DNA from: an uncultured Oscillospiraceae bacterium
GTDB taxonomy: Bacteria > Bacillota > Clostridia > Oscillospirales > Ruminococcaceae
DNA length: 64,000 bases
NCBI GenBank assembly: GCA_910588145.1
Contig: CAJUPO010000011.1
Location: 10,024-74,023, forward strand
Direction: 5' to 3'
Below the pieces are notes generated by a model that was not told the origin of the DNA, ran no database searches, and saw only the letters and a program-made list of their open reading frames with translations. The stretch's first letter is position 1; the number at the start of each line of letters is the position of its first letter. The position numbers and the translations under genes were made by a program. Shown piece by piece: positions 32,226-38,240 of this stretch.

Positions 32226-32447
32226 TATAATAATGTAGCGGAAATTCTTGGTTACTTAAATACGCCAAAAGCAATCAGAGACCATGTAGATGGGGAAGAT
32301 AAGCTGACAGAACGAATCGTTCTATCAGGTCAAAACAGGGAAGTTATCTTAATTAATGAATCCGGTTTTTATAGTCATGTAGATAAAGATGAGTCCCTAA
32401 AACAGGGACTCATTGATAGAATAGAAAGAATGCAGGTAATACTTTAA
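32226..32447 (+). pseudogene. BRO-N antirepressor fragment without start codon
   Basis: In frame: NVAEILGYLNTPKAIRDHVDGEDK, then REVILINESGFYS, the middle of a BRO-N antirepressor domain like that of 33273. A stop (TAG) lies three codons upstream of the recognisable part, the only nearby ATG is out of frame, and the C-terminal KilA-C part is missing. A 21-bp palindrome (32391-32411, arms GAGTCCCT/AGGGACTC) lies inside. Confidence 0.7.
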
Positions 32448-32532
32448 CCGTAGTTTATTGAATCCGGGTATCTAATGTTCACTATATCTAATACTATTAA
32501 TCATAAGTGAGTAATAGTAAGCAATGTTAAAT

Positions 32533-32754
32533 TTAATTTTGCTGCTCTAGTTCTTTTTCATTAGTTATTATGTCTCCAATATTACAATCCAGTAAGTCGC
32601 AAAGTTTTGAAAGTACTTCGAATGAAACACTTTTATTATGCCTTAAACGCTGAATAGTAGCTTCTCCTAATATTTTTTCTTTTCGTAACCTTGTTGAGGG
32701 GTACCCTTTTTCTTTAAGTACTTTTAAAACATCAATTTTATATATAATTGGCAT
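32533..32754 (-). CDS. XRE-family regulator (73 aa)
   Basis: YozG-like HTH: MPIIYKIDVLKVLKEKGYPST, then EKILGEATIQRLRHNKSVSFEVLSKLCDLLDCNIGDII. Single-domain. Start at 32754 is preceded by AGGAGG seven bases upstream; the longer frame from 32784 would include that site. Divergent from the 44-aa gene at 32928 with three ACACT-N7-AGTGT sites between. Confidence 0.85.
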   Translation of the reverse strand: MPIIYKIDVLKVLKEKGYPSTRLRKEKILGEATIQRLRHNKSVSFEVLSKLCDLLDCNIGDIITNEKELEQQN

Positions 32755-32811
32755 TAATCTTCCTCCTAAATAAAAAGAAATCATTTGTCTATATTATTAT
32801 ACCATTTACAA

Positions 32812-32901
32812 ACACTTAAATCTAGTGTAAAAGTGTACAAATACTACACTAAAACTTTGTGTAATTTGCGAATTGAATACACTAGAAACAAGTGTTATAA
32901 T
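32812..32901. promoter_or_regulatory. Operator array ACACT-N7-AGTGT with promoter
   Basis: Sites at 32812-32828 (ACACT-TAAATCT-AGTGT), 32846-32862 (ACACT-AAAACTT-TGTGT) and 32879-32895 (ACACT-AGAAACA-AGTGT). The third fills the spacer of a rightward promoter TTGAAT (32873-32878), 17 bp, TATAAT (32896-32901). The array is likely bound by the XRE protein encoded at 32533. Confidence 0.75.
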
Positions 32902-32927
32902 ATAAACATGGAAAGGAGGTAAGGACA

Positions 32928-33062
32928 ATGGCTAAACAAAAGCCGAAAGGCAAAAAGAAAAGCACTGATAAATCAGTCACACTTCAAAAACTTCTGATTA
33001 TCAATGCAATTCTCACATTAATTGTTAAGCTTATCGAATTAATCGAAAAACTTAATGATTAA
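32928..33062 (+). CDS. Small basic/hydrophobic peptide (44 aa)
   Basis: Strong GGAGG six to ten bases before the ATG, own regulated promoter and own terminator. The first 18 residues are Lys-rich (MAKQKPKGKKKSTDKS), the rest a hydrophobic then amphipathic helix (LQKLLIINAILTLIVKLIELIEKL). It may be a small membrane-active or DNA-binding peptide controlled by the XRE protein at 32533. Confidence 0.6.
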   Translation: MAKQKPKGKKKSTDKSVTLQKLLIINAILTLIVKLIELIEKLND

Positions 33063-33063
33063 A

Positions 33064-33092
33064 TAAAGGGAGGAAAACCTCCTCCCTTTATA
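33064..33092 (+). terminator. Terminator after the 44-aa peptide
   Basis: TAAAGGGAGG / CCTCCCTTTA stem followed by TAATAACTT; it isolates the 44-aa gene as a single transcription unit. Confidence 0.75.
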
Positions 33093-33122
33093 ATAACTTA
33101 AAATTAGCCATTTGTCAATATT

Positions 33123-33200
33123 ATGATTACTATTGTTTTAGATGTTATCAGTATTATTCTGTTAATAACTGTCATTGTTATTGGATTAAGAAAAAAGTAA
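33123..33200 (+). CDS. Possible hydrophobic peptide (25 aa)
   Basis: MITIVLDVISIILLITVIVI then GLRKK: a single membrane helix with basic tail, shaped like type I toxin peptides. No good ribosome binding site precedes the ATG (CATTTGTCAATATT), which lowers confidence. No family recognised. Confidence 0.35.
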   Translation: MITIVLDVISIILLITVIVIGLRKK

Positions 33201-33272
33201 AACGTTGTAAGGGGGAGTTATATTTTATAAAATGACTGCCCCACTTAAATTAAAATTGAAAGGAAGTTTATC

Positions 33273-34037
33273 ATGAACGAAATCAAAATTTTTGAAAACA
33301 CAGAGTTCGGCTCTGTAAGAACAATTGAAGAAAACGGAAAAGTAATGTTTTGCGGTAAGGACATAGCAATGTCGCTAGGGTATAAAAGACCCGCTGATGC
33401 GATTTCAGCTCATTGCAAAGGGGTCTGTGAATTACCGACCCCTACAGCCGGGGGTGTACAGAAGATGAAGTATATCTCCGAAGGCGATATTTACCGACTT
33501 GCTGCAAAAAGTGAATTACCTGGAGCAGAAAAATTTGAAAGTTGGATATTTGATGAAGTTCTGCCATCCATCCGCAAGCACGGTGCGTATATGACAGAGA
33601 ATACACTTGAACAAGCAATTGCTGATCCTGATTTTCTGATTAAACTTGCAACTGAGTTAAAAAATGAAAAGGAAAAACGTAAGGAACTTGAAACAAAAGT
33701 AAACGAAGATAAGCCAAAGGTACTTTTTGCGGACGCAGTTGAAACGGCGCAGACGTCAATACTTGTAGGCGACCTTGCTAAGCTTATTAAACAAAACGGT
33801 ATTAATATAGGTCAGAAACGTTTATTTTCTTATCTAAGAGAAAATGGATACTTAATTAAAAATGGCAGCAGTAAAAATATGCCGACTCAGAAATCTATGG
33901 AAATGAATCTATTTGAGGTAAAGGAACGAACTATAAATAATCCGGACGGTACAGTGCGGATTACTAAAACTACAAAAGTCACTGGTAAAGGGCAGACGTA
34001 TTTTATTAATAAGTTTCTTGGTGACAAATCTGCATAA
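33273..34037 (+). CDS. Phage antirepressor, BRO-N + KilA-C (254 aa)
   Basis: N-terminal BRO-N domain (residues ~1-110): FGSVRTIEENGKVMFCGKDIAM, then YISEGDIYRLAAKSELPGAEKFE and EVLPSIRKHGAYMT. Linker helix ~120-145, then KilA-C domain (~150-250): ILVGDLAKLIKQNGINIGQ, YLRENGYLI and KGQTYFINKFL. Such proteins inactivate repressors or bind DNA during induction. GAAAGGAAG precedes the start. A truncated relative lies at 32226. Confidence 0.9.
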   Translation: MNEIKIFENTEFGSVRTIEENGKVMFCGKDIAMSLGYKRPADAISAHCKGVCELPTPTAGGVQKMKYISEGDIYRLAAKSELPGAEKFESWIFDEVLPSIRKHGAYMTENTLEQAIADPDFLIKLATELKNEKEKRKELETKVNEDKPKVLFADAVETAQTSILVGDLAKLIKQNGINIGQKRLFSYLRENGYLIKNGSSKNMPTQKSMEMNLFEVKERTINNPDGTVRITKTTKVTGKGQTYFINKFLGDKSA

Positions 34038-34040
34038 AAA

Positions 34041-34065
34041 TACCGCCCTAAACTGGGCGGTATAA
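34041..34065 (+). terminator. Terminator after antirepressor
   Basis: TACCGCCC / GGGCGGTA stem followed by TAAAAATAAATTT. Confidence 0.75.
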
Positions 34066-34085
34066 AAATAAATTTAATGGGCGAG

Positions 34086-34415
34086 TTATTTATTTATCAA
34101 ATCGTTTTCTAACATAATTTTAAGGGAAAGTAAATCACTGGTACGTTTGGTGTTTAATACTATTGTTGCCAAGCCCTCTGTTGCGGCAGAAATAGCATAG
34201 AAGATTGCTGCAACAACGCCGGAGTAAACAAGTGTGGTAAGAAACGAAACAACCCCTAAATCCTTTCCTATTACAATCCCGGCTATAACACCAATGATAA
34301 GTATTCCAATAGCAATATACAGTAAAACTCTTGATACAGTCATAAGTTTCTGATATTGAGGTGAATAATTATCATTAGCACGTCTTAATTCTTTTAAGAG
34401 TTCGTCTTTGTTCAT
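34086..34415 (-). CDS. Membrane protein, cargo candidate (109 aa)
   Basis: N-terminal charged segment (MNKDELLKELRRANDNYSP), then two membrane spans: VLLYIAIGILIIGVIAGIVI and VSFLTTLVYSGVVAAIFYAI, and a C-terminal helix with TSDLLSLKIMLENDL. Family not recognised. It faces against the phage early genes and lies downstream of the zinc-ribbon gene, probably on the same transcript. AGGTATATT precedes the ATG. Confidence 0.7.
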   Translation of the reverse strand: MNKDELLKELRRANDNYSPQYQKLMTVSRVLLYIAIGILIIGVIAGIVIGKDLGVVSFLTTLVYSGVVAAIFYAISAATEGLATIVLNTKRTSDLLSLKIMLENDLINK

Positions 34416-34472
34416 AATATACCTCCGTGTATTTAATTTTATTTTAATAAAGACAGACTTTTAATGATAATA

Positions 34473-34706
34473 CTATACCGTCCATCTATTACCACAAGTT
34501 TGGCAAAGTGCAACAGTCTCGTTTGTGATTGTTGTTTTACCAGTACCTTTGTGTTTGCCGACCAATAACCATAAGCCGCAGGTGCATAAAATAAGAAGGC
34601 ATCTTCCTAACCCCCATAAACATCCGCCGCCTTTAGCTTGTGTTTTAGATCCGGATTGAATAACTTGAAGTGTTACGTTTTCGCTGCCACATTTTAAACA
34701 TTTCAT
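34473..34706 (-). CDS. Zinc-ribbon membrane protein, cargo candidate (77 aa)
   Basis: Begins MKCLKCGSENVTLQV and ends CQTCGNRWTV: two CxxC knuckles closing a zinc ribbon around a Gly-rich stretch and one hydrophobic helix (CLWGLGRCLLILCTCGLWLLVG). Such small zinc-ribbon membrane proteins occur as prophage morons; function unknown. Own promoter of the shared lysogenic type lies 36-64 bp upstream. Confidence 0.75.
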   Translation of the reverse strand: MKCLKCGSENVTLQVIQSGSKTQAKGGGCLWGLGRCLLILCTCGLWLLVGKHKGTGKTTITNETVALCQTCGNRWTV

Positions 34707-34741
34707 TATGTCAAAACCCCTTTGTTGTAAATTGTAATAAA

Positions 34742-34800
34742 ATTATACCATATTCAACAATTTTTTACAATTGGAATAAGATAAGAAGTTTACTTGAATA
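34742..34800 (-). promoter_or_regulatory. Shared-type lysogenic promoter module, zinc-ribbon copy
   Basis: Minus strand TTGTAA (34770-34765), 17-bp spacer, TATAAT (34747-34742), with upstream CAATTGGAATAAGATAAGAA (plus-strand spelling). Confidence 0.7.
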
Positions 34801-34877
34801 ATTTGTAGAAAGTTAACAAATTAATGGTATTATAAGGAAAATATTACTTTATGTACTTTGGGTGTTCAAGTAACTCG
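34762..34877. repeat. Direct repeat copy A (116 bp) with repressor-tail fragment
   Basis: About 94-95% identical by eye to 35640-35757. It contains a promoter module on the minus strand and, at 34850-34877, the reverse complement of the last codons of the repressor gene at 35724 (plus-strand ACTTTATGTACTTTG), although no repressor gene is attached here. The stretch 34878-34997 between it and the lipoprotein gene holds no gene. Confidence 0.85.
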
Positions 34878-34997
34878 ACACTTACTTATATAAAAAGTCC
34901 CCTCAAAAGAGGGGCAAGAATAAATATATTTAATAAGTGAGTTCAATTAAAGAATTATGATAATAATACTTTAAATTTTTGCAGTGTGGGAATTAAA

Positions 34998-35585
34998 TTA
35001 ATTAAGTTTAACGGTTTTCACTATTTTGCTTAGTTCTTCGGATAGGTCTGATTCAAATAATTTTTCTTTGAAGTTATCAGTAAATTCGGATTTGGGGGTT
35101 GATTGGTCATCAAAAGAATAGTAAATCTCATAGAGTTTATTATTATGTACAAAATAATAGGATTCAGAATAATAATACTTTACGGGATCAATTCCTCCCC
35201 ATAAACCTATGATACTATGATATTGCATTTCAATATCATTTATAGTTAATGTGCCCTTTTCTATAACTTCATACTCGTCTGAATTATAATATCGTTCTTT
35301 GGGGCGTTCAATAAGTTCAGAATCTGTTAAATCATCGCCATAATCTGTCCACTTAAGGGTAATACGTGACTTATCATTTTTATCATCGGAAGTATAAATC
35401 AAAGCTCTTTTTGAACTGAAAACGCTATTTTCTTCCACATCAAATTCTTCAGTTTTAAAATCTTCATTGATTTTTATGGAAATATCATCAAATGTGTAGT
35501 TTTTAGTTTTAGGCTCACATCCGAATAAACAACTGCTCAACATAAGTGCAGTAAGTAGGCAGGTAAATTTAGTTAGTTTTTTCAT
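34998..35585 (-). CDS. Lipoprotein, cargo candidate (195 aa)
   Basis: Signal peptide with lipobox: MKKLTKFTCLLTALMLSSC then LFGC (Cys ~23). The mature part is beta-rich: FDDISIKINEDFKTEEF, ALIYTSDDKNDKSRITLKW, MQYHSIIGLWGG and a C-terminal helix with SEELSKIVKTV. It looks like a surface lipoprotein of the PsbP/MOG1-like kind sometimes called 'DUF' anchored proteins; no sure family. Expressed from its own shared-type promoter; flanked by direct repeats. A role in superinfection exclusion or host fitness is possible, not shown. Confidence 0.75.
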   Translation of the reverse strand: MKKLTKFTCLLTALMLSSCLFGCEPKTKNYTFDDISIKINEDFKTEEFDVEENSVFSSKRALIYTSDDKNDKSRITLKWTDYGDDLTDSELIERPKERYYNSDEYEVIEKGTLTINDIEMQYHSIIGLWGGIDPVKYYYSESYYFVHNNKLYEIYYSFDDQSTPKSEFTDNFKEKLFESDLSEELSKIVKTVKLN

Positions 35586-35619
35586 GGTGTCATTCTCCTT
35601 AGTTGTAAAATATAATAAA

Positions 35620-35670
35620 ATTATATCATAATGTATACTTTTTTACAATTGGTATAAGATAAGAAGTTTA
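35620..35670 (-). promoter_or_regulatory. Shared-type lysogenic promoter module, lipoprotein copy
   Basis: Minus strand TTGTAA (35648-35643), 17-bp spacer, TATAAT (35625-35620); same upstream block as the zinc-ribbon copy. Confidence 0.7.
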
Positions 35671-35757
35671 CATGAATAATTTGTAGAAAGTTAACAAATT
35701 AATGGTATTACAAGGAAAAAATATTACTTTATGTACTTTGGATGTTCAAGTAATTCG
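35640..35757. repeat. Direct repeat copy B (118 bp)
   Basis: Partner of 34762-34877. It includes the promoter upstream part of the lipoprotein gene and the last ~11 codons of the repressor gene at 35724. Confidence 0.85.
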
Positions 35758-36077
35758 TCAAGACGTTCTTTTAATTTATCTTGACCTGATTCGTTGAGTT
35801 GATTATATAATCTTAAAAGGTTTTTTTCATCGTCGTTTAAATTATTTACAATTATTTTTTGTGGTTCGACATCATCTGTCCAACCCATTAAAAATTCAGA
35901 AGTAACTTTAGTCGCTTTTGCAATTGCTTCGATTCTGTCAATTGGTATTTTTTCGGTCTCTCCAGTAGCATATCGTTGCAATGCGGATTTGGGTATTTTA
36001 GTTAATGAGGCGAGTTCACTATAAGATAAATTTGCTTTTTGAATAGAATGCAAAATTCTGTCTGAACGCTGGCTCAT
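35724..36077 (-). CDS. XRE-family phage repressor (117 aa)
   Basis: Helix-turn-helix SYSELASLTKIPKSALQRY with the linker IEAIAKATKVTSEFLMGW and the C-terminal helix NLLRLYNQLNESGQDKLKER. Paralogue of the repressor at 31435 (same tail and linker). Divergent from a Cro-like gene at 36250, with GTCCC-N6-GGGAC-type operators between. Its 3' end is duplicated downstream (34762-34877). Confidence 0.88.
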   Translation of the reverse strand: MSQRSDRILHSIQKANLSYSELASLTKIPKSALQRYATGETEKIPIDRIEAIAKATKVTSEFLMGWTDDVEPQKIIVNNLNDDEKNLLRLYNQLNESGQDKLKERLDELLEHPKYIK

Positions 36078-36119
36078 GTTATCACCGTCCTTAATGTTAT
36101 GATATGATTATATCATAAC

Positions 36120-36227
36120 TGTCCCAAAAAAGCAATATAAAATAGAAAAAAATAAAAAAAGTATCCCAAAAGTGGGTTGACAAATGAAAAAAGTAATGTT
36201 ATAATAAGAGTGTCCCAAAAAAGGGAC
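36120..36227. promoter_or_regulatory. Operator array GTCCCAAAANNGGGAC and promoter
   Basis: GTCCCAAAAAAGGGAC (36212-36227, perfect palindrome arms), TCCCAAAAGTGGGT (36164-36177), a half-site GTCCCAAAAAAGC at 36121, and GTCCCAAAACAGGGAT at 36459-36474 inside the Cro-like gene. Rightward promoter TTGACA (36177-36182), 17 bp, TATAAT (36200-36205), placed between two sites. Confidence 0.8.
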
Positions 36228-36249
36228 GGAAAGAAAGGTGAAATTTATT

Positions 36250-36492
36250 ATGCTAAATTCAAACAAACTCAAAGGAAAAATCGCAGGGGCAGGGTTAAGT
36301 CAGCGTAAACTTGCAAAACTTACAGGTATATCAGAAAATACAATAAGCTGTAAAATGAAAGGTCATCGTTGTTTTGACACAGATGAAATTGATAAAATAT
36401 GCTTAGCCCTAAATATAACAAATAACGCAGAAAAAGCCGAGATTTTTTTAGCTGATATGTCCCAAAACAGGGATGAAAACAAATCTGCATAA
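36250..36492 (+). CDS. Cro-like regulator (80 aa)
   Basis: HTH protein: MLNSNKLKGKIAGAGLSQRK, then LAKLTGISENTISCKMKGHRCFDTDEIDKICLALNI. Typical phage Cro/regulator opposite the repressor. Start chosen at ATG 36250 after AGAAAGGTG; the upstream GTG overlaps this site. An operator copy lies in its 3' part. First gene of the rightward early operon. Confidence 0.8.
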   Translation: MLNSNKLKGKIAGAGLSQRKLAKLTGISENTISCKMKGHRCFDTDEIDKICLALNITNNAEKAEIFLADMSQNRDENKSA

Positions 36493-36506
36493 GAAAGGAG
36501 AAAATT

Positions 36507-36668
36507 ATGGACAAAATAAAAAATCCCTCAGAAAGAAAAATAGAATTACTTCCTGAGAGATTAAAAGATACGAGTAAATTAACCAAAGTGATTCCTGATA
36601 ATGTAAATATTACAGTATCAGAAATTGAAATAGACAGGAACGGTAATCCTGTGCTTAACCCCATTTAA
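36507..36668 (+). CDS. Small hypothetical early protein (53 aa)
   Basis: ATG after AAAGGAG. Begins MDKIKNPSERKIELLPERLK; C-terminal part ISEIEIDRNGNPVLNP-like beta segment (VSEIEIDRNGNPVLNPI). Unknown; follows the Cro-like gene in the same operon. Confidence 0.6.
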   Translation: MDKIKNPSERKIELLPERLKDTSKLTKVIPDNVNITVSEIEIDRNGNPVLNPI

Positions 36669-36698
36669 ATTGTATAAGTTAAAAGGAGAAAAATAAAA

Positions 36699-36893
36699 AT
36701 GAATAAAACAGTAGTTAACGAATACAACGAAAAAATTAAAAATATGCCGAGGGAAAAACTTAACGCATTCGCTTTAAATTTATTAGCGCTTATTGCACCG
36801 TTGTTAAAGTTGTCGTAAATAGCGGAAGTTATTGTTAAAGCAAGTGATAATTCTGAGCAGGATGATTCAAGAAATGAAAGCGCCGGATCATAA
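36699..36893 (+). pseudogene. Small early gene with in-frame TAA
   Basis: AAAGGAG then ATG; 39 codons (MNKTVVNEYNEKIKNMPREK, then LNAFALNLLALIAPLLKLS) to TAA at 36816-36818, then the same frame stays open for 24 more codons (IAEVIVKASDNSEQDDSRNE) to 36893. The continuation has normal phage codon use, so this looks like a nonsense-interrupted gene; the short form could also be functional. Confidence 0.5.
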
Positions 36894-36923
36894 ATTAAAA
36901 AACTACCGCAAGGAGGTGAAAAA

Positions 36924-37223
36924 ATGAGCGCAGAAGCAAAAGAAGCAGCCAAGTTTTTAAATAGCTACATAGAGGAAAACCTTATAAAGGTTGCAGAGGT
37001 AATAAAAGAAAATCCAAGTCACATAAAAACAAAGGCGGCTGCTGATTTATTGGGTGTAAGCCTGGATTCGGTAAAAACATATCTAAGGAACGGAGGAGAC
37101 CTGGGAGTTGCATGGAAAAAGGAGGGTAAACAAAACCACGGCTACAGTGTTCCGACATTTCAGTTTATATGTAAAAGCTATGGAGCACAGTTTATAAATA
37201 TTGTAAGGGAGTACATAGAATGA
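36924..37223 (+). CDS. Putative DNA-binding early protein (99 aa)
   Basis: GGAGGTG site then ATG. The middle KTKAAADLLGVSLDSVKTYL looks like a helix-turn-helix, within MSAEAKEAAKFLNSYIEENL at the start and a basic C-terminus. No family recognised. Overlaps the next gene by four bases (ATGA). Confidence 0.6.
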   Translation: MSAEAKEAAKFLNSYIEENLIKVAEVIKENPSHIKTKAAADLLGVSLDSVKTYLRNGGDLGVAWKKEGKQNHGYSVPTFQFICKSYGAQFINIVREYIE

Positions 37224-37447
37224 CGAGATTAAGAAAAGCGGATACGGTTCCGGAATTAAGGTTGAACAGTCCGCAAAACAAAGGCTATCAGGAAGCAACA
37301 ATAACATTGTTTCTTGATAGCGGCGATGTACTAATTGATAACCTTCAGATGGAAGTATCAAGAGATTTAATAGATTCCTCGTTTTCTGCACTTATTGATA
37401 TTATGCGCAGGAATACGATAAGGCAAGGGCTTAACTGTTATGCGTAG
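37220..37447 (+). CDS. Hypothetical early protein (75 aa)
   Basis: Coupled to the preceding gene by an ATGA overlap. Contains a beta-strand segment ATITLFLDSGDVLIDNLQ and a helix LIDSSFSALIDIMRR. Unknown function. Confidence 0.6.
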   Translation: MTRLRKADTVPELRLNSPQNKGYQEATITLFLDSGDVLIDNLQMEVSRDLIDSSFSALIDIMRRNTIRQGLNCYA

Positions 37448-37468
37448 TTTTAAGAGGTGTATAAAAAA

Positions 37469-37505
37469 ATCCGCCCTGCGCAGAAGCGAAAGGACGGATT
37501 CACAA
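37469..37505 (+). terminator. Imperfect terminator-like hairpin
   Basis: AATCCGCCCTGCGC and the matching TTCGCTTT-GGACGGATT arms (imperfect) between 37469 and 37500. There is no T run on the plus strand, so stopping is partial at best. Confidence 0.4.
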
Positions 37506-37555
37506 ATAATAACACTACTGAATAATAACACAAATTTAAAGGAAAGTCAAGAGTT

Positions 37556-38239
37556 ATGATAAAAAAATATGAGTTTACAGAAGAAATAAAAGTTATCTGC
37601 GGAAGAAAACTTCATAGAATCAGAGCAATAAGAAATTTTGGAAATGTTAAAGCAGATGACCTGGGCGGATTCATAGAAAAAGAAGAAAACTTAAGTCATG
37701 AGGGAAACTGCTGGGTTCGTGATGACGTAACAGTATATGATAATGCAAGAATCTTCGGCAGAGCAGTAATCCGCGGCAATGCAGAAATCTGCGGCAATGC
37801 AGTAATCTTCGGCGATGCAGAAATCTGCGGCAATGCAGAAATCTGCGGCAATGCATTAATCCGCGGCAATGCAGAAATCTACGGCAATGCAGTAATCTGC
37901 GGCAATGCAGTAATCCGCGGCAATGCAGTAATCTTCGGCGATGCAGTAATCTGCGGCAATGCAGTAATCCGCGGCAATGCAGTAATACGCGGAGGGAAAT
38001 GGGACAAGTCACCTTTATACATACAAGGTACAAAATGGGCGTTTTATGTATCTTCTGAAAATACAGTAACAACAGGATGTCAAATTCATACATTTGAAGA
38101 GTGGCAAAAGAATTACAAACAGATTGCTGAGGAGCATGATGGACTTGAAGTACTGAAGGAATATCTCAGATATTTCAATTTGGCTTGCGAAATGTACGGA
38201 AAGGAAGAATATAAGATAGATTTAAAGGAGGCGGCTTAA
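37556..38239 (+). CDS. Hexapeptide-repeat (left-handed beta-helix) phage protein (227 aa)
   Basis: N-terminal domain (1-65, MIKKYEFTEEIKVICGRKLH...LGGFIEKEENLSHEG), then thirteen perfect hexapeptide units (IFGRAV, IRGNAE, ICGNAV, IFGDAE ...) from about residue 66 to 143, forming a left-handed beta-helix, then a C-terminal domain with a FEEWQKNYKQIAEEHDGLEVL segment. Common in Firmicutes phages near recombination genes; function unknown. DNA of the array is a near-identical 18-bp tandem repeat. Confidence 0.85.
   Translation: MIKKYEFTEEIKVICGRKLHRIRAIRNFGNVKADDLGGFIEKEENLSHEGNCWVRDDVTVYDNARIFGRAVIRGNAEICGNAVIFGDAEICGNAEICGNALIRGNAEIYGNAVICGNAVIRGNAVIFGDAVICGNAVIRGNAVIRGGKWDKSPLYIQGTKWAFYVSSENTVTTGCQIHTFEEWQKNYKQIAEEHDGLEVLKEYLRYFNLACEMYGKEEYKIDLKEAA
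37751..37984 (+). repeat. 13 x 18-bp tandem repeat inside beta-helix gene
   Basis: Unit ATCTGCGGCAATGCAGTA with few substitutions (TTC/TGC/CGC at codon 2, GTA/GAA at codon 6). Any whole-unit gain or loss keeps the frame, so the length of the beta-helix can change by slippage. Confidence 0.9.
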
Positions 38240-38240
38240 A

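Noticed and set aside
37751..37984. CRISPR array
   Set aside because: Repeats are directly tandem without unique spacers and in frame with a hexapeptide code; no cas genes.
37671..38093. Minus-strand 140-aa frame rich in RRLLHCRG
   Set aside because: It is the antisense of the 18-bp repeat array of the beta-helix gene; repeats keep the other frames open by chance.
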